Below are positions 55,761-64,000 of a DNA stretch of 64,000 bases, piece after piece. The stretch spans positions 36,632,236 through 36,696,235 of the forward strand of contig NW_004454156.1 of assembly GCF_000283155.1 (NCBI RefSeq), read 5' to 3'. Source of the stretch: Ceratotherium simum simum. Lineage: Eukaryota; Chordata; Mammalia; Perissodactyla; Rhinocerotidae. Every line of letters begins with the position of its first letter. Within the stretch, counting starts at the first letter, position 1. Position numbers and translations under genes: made by a program. The notes under the pieces were generated by a model, which was not told the origin of the DNA, ran no database searches, and was given only the letters and a program-made list of their open reading frames with translations.

Positions 55761-57536
55761 AGTAAATTTAGCAGAGTCAATATACAAAAATCAATTCAAA
55801 ATCTAAATACCAGCAATAAACTATTGGAATACAAAATTTTAAAAACCCCATTTGCAATAGTATAAAAAGTATCAAATACTTAGGAAAAATCTAATAAAAG
55901 ATATGCAATTACTCTACAATAAAAACTATAAAACATTATTATGAGAAATTAAAGAAGCCCAGATAAAATGGAGATACATGATATGATTACAAATTGGAAA
56001 ATTTAATGTTGTTAAGGCATCCATTCTCCATAGATTTATTTATTGATTTACTACAATTCCTATCAAAATTTCAGCAGGCATTTTTAGAGAAATTGACAAG
56101 CTGAGTCTAAAACTGATATGGAAATGCCAAAACAATTTTGAAAAAGAATAAAGTTGGAAGACATAATATCTAGTTCAAAACTGAATATAATGCTAGATGA
56201 ATCAAGACCTTTTCATATTGACATGAGGATAGGCAAATGTCAATAGAACAGAATCCAGAAATGGTCACATATATAAAGTCAGTTGATTTTTGACTAAAAG
56301 TAACAAGACAATTCAATGAAGAAAGGAAGACTTGTGAACAAATGGTACTGGAACAACTGGATAGCCATATGAAAAACAAAAATAAACTTGACTTCTATCT
56401 CATTCCATACAATGAGATTAGTTTGAGATGGATCATAAAATAAAACACAACCTAGAACAATAAAGTTTCTAATAGAAAACATAAAATAATATCTTTGCAA
56501 TGTTGGAGTAGGCAAAGATTACTTTAAAAGGACACAAAAAGCACTAATTTTTAAAAATGATAATTGGCTTTTGTCAAAATAAAAATTTTCACATACCAAA
56601 AGACACCATTAAGAAAATGAATAGGAAAGCCAGTACATACATCTGACAAAGGGTTTGTCTCCAGTATACATAAAGAACTCCTCCAAATCAATAACAAGTA
56701 AAACAATCTAATTTTTTTAAATAGGCAAAAGATTGGAGGAGCCATTTCACAAAAGAAAATGTAAGTGTGAACCATAAGAACATGAAATGTTTTCAACATC
56801 ATTTGTCATCACAGATATGCAAATTAAAACCATAATGAGATATCACTTTACACTCATTAAAATGGCTAAAATATAAAGTATGACAACACCAAAAGTTGAT
56901 GGGGATGTGGAGAAACTGGAACTCTCAAACATTGCTAGAAATGAAGGATGGTGCAACCACTTAGGCAAACAGTCTGTCAGTTTCTTATGAAATTAACTTC
57001 TACATCTATCCTATGACTCAGAAATTCCATATTCAATATTTCTGAAAAGAAATGAAAACATGTCCACAAAGAGATTTGTACAAGAATATTCAGAGATGCT
57101 TTATTCATAGTAGCCCCAAACTGGAAATAGTCCAAACGCCCATCGATAGGAAAATGTATAAACATATTGTGGTATATTCATAAATTGGAGTAATCAAAAA
57201 CAAAAGAAAAAAATCACTGATGATGCAACAACACAGATGAAGCTTAAGACTGTCAGTTATGCTAAGTGAAAGAAGCTAACCAAAAAGGTATATACTGTAT
57301 GATTCCATTTATATGAAGTCTAAAAATAAGCAAAATTCATCATGGTGAAAAAATACATGAATAGTCGTTATCTCTTATTCGGTATATTCAATTGCCATGA
57401 TGTGTTCAATTGCAAAATCATTGAACAAACTATTTAATGCTTTTTGATAGATAGTATGTAAATTATTCCTCAGTTTGAAAAAAAAACCCAGCTACATCTG
57501 GTGGTTATCAACTACATAAATAACTGCATAGGGTAA

Positions 57537-57765
57537 AGTTCATTCGTCCAACAAACATTGTCAATAACTTATGTGCTAAGCACCGTACTAATCTCTGGGA
57601 GTACCAAGCTCTATTAGACATGACTCCAGCACTGAAGAATGCATGGATTTGGGACTGGGGGAGTCAAATGATTCCAAAATGTTGGAACAAGTGCTTTAAT
57701 ACAGCTATTGACTAGGGCTGTATCTGGGAGCACGGAGGAGTGAGCAAAATATTACAGAATAGGAT
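57537..57765 (-). repeat. L2 LINE 3' end
   Basis: The plus strand 'gttcattcgtccaacaaacattgtcaataac', 'gtgctaagcaccgtactaatctctggg' and 'caagtgctttaatacagc' then 'gggagcacggaggagtgagc' follow the reverse complement of the L2 3' end. Confidence 0.72.
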
Positions 57766-58506
57766 AATGGCCTCTTGTCTGACCATGGTGGCTGAATCAT
57801 TGCTTGAAGAGAGAGTGGGATGTTGCCTTTTATTTTTGGCCTTTGGGACTTGGGATGATACTTCAGCACGTTTGTAAGGACTCAAAGTAACTGTTTCTAA
57901 AACTTAACAACAAACTCCTTTTCGTAGTGAGAGATTGCAGAGACATTTTCATCTCAAGGATAAACAGAAAAGGCCCAAACACTTCCTGAGTAATCAGTTT
58001 AGAGGGAAGCATGTCTCTCAAACCAGGGTCCCTATGCCACGCTGCAGAGCAGCCCACAAAACACCCCAAAGGATGTGGCTTTCTGGCCACACCCCTTGAG
58101 TCATGACAGCCCTGCCAAAGAATGTAGGGCCCCAACAAAGAATGTTCTGAAAGCCATTTAAGAGCCTTCCAGGAAAACCACAGCCAGCAATCCACCACTT
58201 GCAATGTGTGTGTGTGGGCTCCTGCTTCTCTCTCTCTTCCTTGGCTCTGCTGAGCTCTCACCAAATCCTAGTTCTGCTCAAAAGGAGGAGCAGGGCCAGC
58301 TACGGTTTGCTTGCTAATAATGGAGGGACAAGGCACCTGCCTGCAAGTCTCCAAGCCCAGCACTGGGGAGCCATCGTCTGAGCGCCTTCAGGTCTCCTTT
58401 CAAAGCTCCAGCTCCTGTAGGATTGGGGTTGTGACTCCTCACAGATGGACCACCCGGAGAGAGGTAGCTGTGGGGGAAGCTCCAACAAGCCCTTTCCAAC
58501 CACAAT
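57766..58506. other. Unassigned non-coding sequence
   Basis: A minus frame at 57863-58264 (133 codons) and overlapping frames at 58300-58544 have no domains. No named repeat. Confidence 0.4.
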
Positions 58507-58994
58507 TGTATTAGTTTCCTACTGCTGCTATAACAAATTACCACAAATTTAGAGTCTTAAAACAACACAAATTTACTATCTTACAATTCTAGAGGTCACA
58601 AGTCTAAAATGGGTCCACAGGGCTGCATTCCTTCTGGAGGCTCCAGGAGAGAATCTGTTTCCTTGCCCTTTCCAGCTTTCAAAGGCAGCCTACATCTTTT
58701 AGCTCACAGCCCCCTTCCTCCATCTTCAAAGCTAGCATCTTCAAATCTCTTCCTCTCTGTCCCTCTGGCTCTGTTGTCACATCACCTTCTTTCTGACTCT
58801 GACTTCTTCTGCATCCCTCTTATAAAGAGCCCTGTGTTTTCATAGAGCCTACTTGGTAATCTTCTTCTCTCAAAATCATTAATTTGATCATATCTATCTA
58901 CAAAACCCCTTTTGTCATTTAAGGTAACATTCACAGGTTCTGAGGATTAGGCCATGGACATCTTCAGGAGATCATTATTCAGCCTACCTCAACA
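58507..58994 (-). mobile_element. MLT1-type (MaLR) solo LTR
   Basis: The plus strand starts TGTATTAGTTTCCTACTGCT and ends 'cattattcagcctacctcaaca'. It contains 'caaattaccacaaatttagag', 'cattccttctggaggctcc', 'ctccatcttcaaagctagc', 'catccctcttataaagagcc' and 'aacattcacaggttctgagg'. In reverse it carries the polyadenylation-proximal block and the MaLR-type 3' end. It is almost full length, with no internal region beside it. Confidence 0.92.
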
Positions 58995-60689
58995 ACTCTC
59001 AGCCAATCTAACCTTGAGACCCACAATAATAACAAAAGCATACAATCGTTTAGTGCTTACTATTTGATATAAACATAGATATGGAGATAGATATAGAGAT
59101 AATTTTACATCGCTATATATGTATACTTTTAGATAGATATACATATATATGTGTATGTATATATAATCATCTATATGCATATATATAAAATCATCTATCA
59201 ATCTAAACCTCTAAAGCCAATGTTTTTTACCCTACTGTCTCCCATTTCTGTTCCACGTTTCAACTAGAAACTCAAACTATGAATTCCTGTGTGTAATAGC
59301 TTTAACCTAATTTTTTTCTCTAGTTTGGACCAGCCACATCTGTGGTTGGAAAGACTAGGAGTGGGTTAATTCCCAATTAGCTGCATCTACTGAAAGCACA
59401 TAAAATTATCCATTTCTCCCTGTGAGTGAAACTGTTGTTTATCCATAGTGTCTTGTTTCTTTTCTTGCTTTACCTTCCTCGGCATTTTTACTTTTTCTTA
59501 TCATTCTCCAACCTCATTGGAGGATGCATTTCCAAGCAGAACCATTCACCAACCCAAAGTCTTTCCTTCATTTTTGAAATCCGCTTCTTCAAATAATCCA
59601 TCACAAATTATTCAAGCATCCTGGAAAGCAAAGTCCAAAAACATCACAGCAAAGGAAAGAAAAGTGGGGGCTGAAAAATATAGATAAATCAAACCGTGGT
59701 TTAAAAATTAATTAAACTAGAAATCAGTGAAACAAAAGTGAATGAAGATTTATTTTAACAATGTCACCTGGACAGCACCCATTCTCAGTATTCTTCAGTG
59801 GGATTTATTTTTAAATATTTTAATGTATGGATTAAACCGAAATCATTAAACTTTTAGAGGACAGAATCTCTTTCTCAGAGACGATCCTTAAATGGCAATA
59901 GCTGATCTGTGTTCGTGAGAAGCTGTTTGTCTCCTTGACAGTTAATATGGCTGTGCTGAGCCTTTTGTTGAGGACGAGAATGAAATATATTCCTGATTTT
60001 CATAAGCCTGACATTGCCAAATCATATGCTTTGGGGATTCTGGCTCATACCCCATAGATATTTTTTTATTACTGTCTCCTCAACAAATGGTTCCTGAGTA
60101 TTTATTGATAAGTATGACCATTAAAATCTGGATCATGAGTAAATGATTTCAAATGAAATTGGGAAAAATGAGAGCAGTAGAGGCAGGAAGGTAATGCATC
60201 AAGTTTTGAGACTTAAAGACCTAGACTCTATCCTGGACCAGGTAAGTACACCAAGGTAAGCCGGGCTGAGTGCTCCTGGGTGGTCCGACAGGGACCTCCT
60301 GCCCCTGGCCACCCTGCCTTGCCTCACTTGGACCTTCCTCCCCTCCACTGTCCCCAGCAAAGACCACAGCAGAACCATCATAGGTTTATACAAAAAATAG
60401 TAGAAATGTTCTGGTTGTAATTTGAATCATCATAATTGAGAAATAGTTTCTTCAGATTTTTATCTTCAATAATACTTAAATGCTTGAAATGGATTTAATC
60501 ATCAGATTAGGTGATAAATGAACATTTTTTAAGGTTTTAAAAGGAATGTCTGTGTTGTTTCAAGATTATCAGAGGCTCTTCATCCTCATAAAATACTGTC
60601 TATTTTTACTCAACTCTTTTGAAACTGTCTCCTTGCAACATGTTTGTGCCCCCAAACTTGTTTTCTGTAACGAAGTCAAAATTATTGTT
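58995..60689. other. Unassigned AT-rich non-coding sequence
   Basis: Contains a long (TA/GATA)-rich tract at 59060-59205. The rest is AT-rich without a named repeat or supported exon. Confidence 0.4.
59060..59205 (+). repeat. AT-rich (TATA/GATA) low-complexity tract
   Basis: About 145 bases of interleaved GATA, TATA and CATATA units. The spurious minus frame here is rich in Tyr and Ile. Confidence 0.88.
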
Positions 60690-60912
60690 TCAAAATGTAA
60701 ATCTGGTCAGATCTCCCCCACCCTCACCCCCATCTCACACACACACACACACACACACAGTTCACCTAGTTACCTCCTAGGCATTTCTTCAGAGAAGTCT
60801 TGGGTGATGCCCTAAACGGGGTCAGGCCCCCTGACACAGGCTGTCATGACCAGGTGGTCCACAGCGTCTGGCCCAGAGCAGGCATGTGAGAAATACGTAG
60901 CACAAATAAATC
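60690..60912 (+). repeat. L2 LINE 3' end with internal microsatellite
   Basis: 'aatgtaaatctggtcagatctcccccaccctc' aligns with the L2 'aaatctgatcatgtcactcccc' block. 'tacctcctaggcatttcttcagagaag' follows, then 'ctggcccagagcaggcatgtgagaaatacg' as the tail. A CA repeat sits in the middle. Confidence 0.62.
60736..60759 (+). repeat. (CA)n microsatellite
   Basis: About twelve uninterrupted CA units inside the L2 remnant. Confidence 0.95.
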
Positions 60913-61499
60913 AGCAAATGGAATTTTTCATTGAGGTAGATTTATTGCTAGCACAAGTCAGATCTGGGGCCGTGTTTTTTAGGCGAGTGAGTGAACTGAG
61001 GAAGGGTTGAAGAGTGACGACTTCCCTGAGGTAACTGTGAAAGAACGTTAGAGGAATTCAAAGGTAGACTTGGATTTGTGTCTTAGAAAGGAGTTATCTG
61101 AGGTAAAAGTCACTCCCTGAACTTGGAATGACCCAGGAAAACATTGAAGGCGGCGGGAGAGGGAAGTCTCTTGTTCCTAGCAGCTTGAGAGTTTGTTTAG
61201 AAAATGTGACGTCATCAGGGAAGCAAAGGGGAAGCAGAAGCAACTAACATTTGATAATTATTTTTATGCGTTTCAAATCTTGTTCCCAAAGGTTTTAAAG
61301 AATTCCTACAAAGATGTGTGCAATACAGTAAAATAAAATATATTCATACAATTAACAAAAGTGAGAAAAACAATTTCTATGCCTGAGATTTGCACAGAGT
61401 ATTGTCAGTAAAGTTATAAAACCTTTAGCCAATACTTTAATTTGGAAATATGGAAAATATTTCACTGACTTCTGAAGAAGCTGTCTGCAAATGGTATGG
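60913..61499. other. Unassigned non-coding sequence
   Basis: No repeat or gene is recognised. Confidence 0.4.
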
Positions 61500-61750
61500 A
61501 AAGCCATAATAATAGATAACATTTATGGAAAAATGGTATGTATCTGTGTTTGTATGTATTTTTAAATTATGGAAATGATCTAGAAGGTTACACATCAACT
61601 ATAACTGTGGTTACCTCTGGAGAGAGAGGGATGGGGTGAGAGTTGGGATGTAAAAAAGGTTTTCTTGTTTGCCTTATACGAATCTGAACTTTTTACAATT
61701 AGCTTACTTTCATGAATGACTTTTAGAATTTAAAGATAATAATAAAGCCT
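61500..61750 (+). repeat. Old LINE-like 3' end
   Basis: The blocks 'gaaatgatctagaaggttacacatcaac', 'aactgtggttacctctggag', 'gagggatggggtgag' and 'gaactttttacaattagc' resemble a 3' module common in old L1-type elements, ending in an AATAATAATAAAG stretch. The family is uncertain. Confidence 0.45.
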
Positions 61751-61867
61751 CTGCTAAGAAACCAACAATACTCACCTTAGCTATTGACAGATATTTTATT
61801 ATATATCTACCTAGTCATTCACTGAGATCAAATGACGACACTCAGAGTACTTCTCGCCGTTCAGAAT

Positions 61868-62098
61868 GTTTACATCTGTTATTGTACAGCAGCCTCACAA
61901 TAACCCTCGGAAGCAGGCAGGGCCAAGCAAGGCAGAGCCCACTTTATTATTCCCACTTGAAAAATGAAGAAGGAGAGGCAGGGAGCAGCTGGGTGACCAG
62001 GCCTGGCCATAAGCCAGTGAACAGCAGAGTTTGCAAAGGAGCCCAGACCTTCCAAGTCTCTCCCCCGCACGCTCCATTCCTTGTGTCCTGGGTTCACA
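61868..62098 (-). repeat. MIR SINE
   Basis: The plus strand 'agcctcacaataaccctcggaagcaggcag', 'actttattattcccacttgaaaaatgaag' and 'gagcagctgggtgaccaggcc' follow the reverse complement of MIR. Confidence 0.78.
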
Positions 62099-62595
62099 GT
62101 GTGGTTGGACGTCTTCGTATTTTAAAGCCGAAACAGGGAAAAATTCTTTGACTGCTGCGTTTGATTGCTCATAAGAATGCTTCACTGTAAACTGTCGTCT
62201 AACTTCTGAATTATGCTACCTACATGGTTTGAGGGTTTCTCCTTATTGTAGAAGAGGAAAATTTACTGCTTTCATTTAAGGCCCTAGCAGTCTCTACAGA
62301 AAAGTTGCAGTAGCTGAAAATCTTCATTATACTTTTGTCCTCAGAGCTAATGTCTTGAAAAACTCTATTGGGTGCAGACAATAGTGTTCAGAATAAGACA
62401 TTTCTTGATTCAGAGACTTAAGGGGATAAAGCATACACAGCAGCCCTATTGTTAACCTGAGCAAATCCTATTTCAGCTTATTTGCCTCCTTAATGATGTT
62501 GGACAGCTACATTTGCCTTCACAATAGACTTACCTAGGTGTCTGCATTATGTGTACCCACTGGTGCCTTAGTCAAGCCTTTCTTCTTCCCAGTTG
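62099..62595. other. Unassigned spacer
   Basis: No repeat or gene is recognised. Confidence 0.4.
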
Positions 62596-63057
62596 CAATT
62601 TGTCTGCAAACATAGCTACAACAATTCCTCCCATTCTTATGCATGAATGTCACCACTTCCATCAAGAGGTGGAGTCTACTTTCCTTCCCTTTGTGACTTG
62701 CTTCGATCAATAGAATGTGAGGGAAGTGACACCTTGCCAGTTCCAGGCTTAGGCCTCAAGAGCTGACAGTCTACCCTTGCCCTCTAGGTTCCAGCCACTA
62801 TTTAAGAAACTCAGGCTAGAGTATTGAATGATATGAGGTCCCACCAAGAGAGGCCCTGGAGTGTGCAAGGTCATCTTGGATGGAGCTCCCTGCTGAGTGC
62901 AGTCTTGGGAGTGACCCCAGCTGGCATCATATGTAGCAGAAGGACCACCCAGCTGTGCCCAATCAACCCACAGGGTAATAAGAAATAATAAATTATTGTT
63001 GTTTTAAGCTACTGAGTTTTAAGGTGGTTTGTTATATCACAATAAAGAACTAAAACA
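62596..63057 (+). mobile_element. MLT1-type (MaLR) solo LTR
   Basis: The body 'catcaagaggtggagtctac', 'tttgtgacttgcttcgatcaatagaatgtg', 'ttccaggcttaggcctcaagagc' and 'atcatatgtagcagaaggaccacccagctgtgccc' leads into 'ttgttgttttaagctactgagtttt' and the end 'aaagaactaaaaca'. This is the MLT1 order. The 5' end is degraded, so its start is approximate. Confidence 0.85.
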
Positions 63058-63185
63058 TGGAACATCCCCTTTCTTCACTCCCCTGCCTCCCCCCTCACCA
63101 ACTCAGTATATCCCTGACCATCTCCTGTGCTAGTTCTCTGTACCATCATTTCTATTTGAGAAAAAGGGAACATTCTCTCAATCAT
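63058..63185. other. Unassigned short spacer
   Basis: Nothing recognisable. Confidence 0.4.
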
Positions 63186-63335
63186 TCTCTTTGTTCAACG
63201 CAAGTCCTTACTCTGAGCTGGGCACTGTGTTAGCCTTTGGCAACACGGGTATGGCTAGAGCCTCGCCCCTTCTTCATGTGGCCCTTAGATCAGTGGAGGA
63301 GACATGTGCAAAAAAGTAAACCTTCTCATTCATAA
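63186..63335 (-). repeat. L2 LINE 3' end
   Basis: The plus strand 'gttcaacgcaagtccttactctgagctgggcactgtgttagcc' and 'tcagtggaggagacatgtgc' match the reverse complement of the L2 tail. Confidence 0.7.
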
Positions 63336-63644
63336 CTGCTCCTCCCCGCCTATGACCCCACAGTTCTGTGATGGGTTGATCTAAAGTCCATTCCCAGAGT
63401 CTCTGAGACTCACACAGGTAGGCAGCAGAGACAATAGCCAATTAAGCTGTGTTTGTTTAAGCTCATTCAAAAATGATACATTTTATCTCTATCAGATATG
63501 GGGGTATCTTGTCATTAGGAACCTAGTATATACAAATTAAATCCTATAAAACAGATAAATGAAGGGACAATTATTCACTTTATAAAACTGGATCTTTCGT
63601 TTACTAATAAATTACTTTAAATTACCTATTACCTAACTGATAAG
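63336..63644. other. Unassigned spacer
   Basis: No repeat or gene is recognised. Confidence 0.4.
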
Positions 63645-63838
63645 ACACTGGGTGGTATAGCAGAAGCATTATGAACTGGAAATCACGAAACCGTGAACAC
63701 AAATACTAACTCTATTCCCAAATAATTGTCATTTAGGCAAGTCATTTAACTTTTCTATTTCTTTATTTAAAAATACCAGGAAGTTTGACTCAATGATCTC
63801 TGAGGTGCTTTCTATTCTGAGAGTCTGTGATTATACAT
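63645..63838 (+). repeat. MIR3 SINE
   Basis: A nearly complete MIR3. The head 'gggtggtatagcagaagcattatgaactgg' is followed by 'gtcatttaggcaagtcatttaacttttctatttc' and 'tttgactcaatgatctctgaggtgctttctattctgagagtctgtgatt', the MIR3-specific 3' end. Confidence 0.85.
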
Positions 63839-64000
63839 GGGTTTAAAGAAACGGGTAAGAAAGAGGCAGAAAGTATTACTATAAAGTGTTAAGCTCCATG
63901 GCCAAACTGAAACTAAACTGTAATGCAAAGCATCCTTGGAATGAAACTGAATCCTGGGGAAAGGGGGACTATATCTTTTGAGGCCATTCCTCTATGATTC
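63839..64000. other. Unassigned terminal sequence
   Basis: Nothing recognisable before the window edge. Confidence 0.4.

Larger units (their letters stand above)
53190..57488 (+). mobile_element. Long old L1 LINE (L1M-type), inactive
   Basis: About 4.3 kb reading in L1 order. It opens in the ORF1 3' region ('catagtcaaattgctgaaagcc', 'agacctacactgcaagaga'), runs through the inter-ORF segment to ORF2 endonuclease-proximal blocks, the reverse transcriptase core near 55250-55760, and the 3' UTR ('gatgtggagaaactggaactctc', 'tagccccaaactggaaatagtcc'). It ends with an A-run at 57478-57486. The 5' UTR and most of ORF1 are missing. Stops and frameshifts occur throughout, with no plus-strand frame of useful length. 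Minus-strand frames here are shadows. Confidence 0.93.

Noticed and set aside
53190..57488. Possible active L1
   Set aside because: 5' end missing and both reading frames are destroyed by stops and frameshifts.

Overview
This window looks like non-coding DNA from a placental mammal, most likely an odd-toed ungulate and probably a horse-type genome. The lineage call rests on two SINEs at about 24364-24597 and 44110-44315. Both match, from memory, the tRNA-derived equine repetitive elements (ERE families) and carry target-site duplications. The remaining dated content (MIR, MIR3, L2, MER5A, MaLR LTRs, old L1) is shared by placental mammals and fits that background.

I found no protein-coding gene I can support. 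The longest open frames (about 170-220 codons) lack recognisable domains and paired splice sites, and several run through known repeats. CpG is scarce outside the SINE at 24.4 kb and I see no CpG island. The window is best read as intergenic or intronic sequence, and I cannot name the locus.

Layout: 1-7.8 kb is moderately GC-rich, with scattered L2/MIR tails, two MER5A DNA transposons, a purine-rich tract and a CTCF-like motif near the left edge. From 7.8 to 12.6 kb I recognise no repeat, and the segment turns AT-rich after 10.6 kb; it is the best candidate for constrained non-coding DNA. From 12.6 to 17 kb there is a dense run of MIR and L2 relics. An L1 ORF2 fragment at 18.7-20.8 kb is split by a younger LTR. 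From 21 to 32 kb there are many MIR and L2 copies, a MaLR LTR, and an ERE inserted inside a MIR. From 32 to 38 kb there is a MaLR LTR, an ERV1-like solo LTR and L1-derived UTR sequence. From 39 to 50 kb there are L2 and MIR pieces, a long GGAA-type polypurine tract, an ERE inside a MIR3, and an L2 split by an LTR. From 53.2 to 57.5 kb lies a long, inactive L1. The last 6.5 kb holds two more MaLR-type LTRs, L2, MIR and MIR3.

The repeats form a readable relative chronology from nesting: ERE sits inside MIR or MIR3, and LTRs sit inside L1 and L2. Family names are from recognition of consensus sequences, not from a database search; the superfamily calls are firmer than the subfamily calls, and most element boundaries are approximate.
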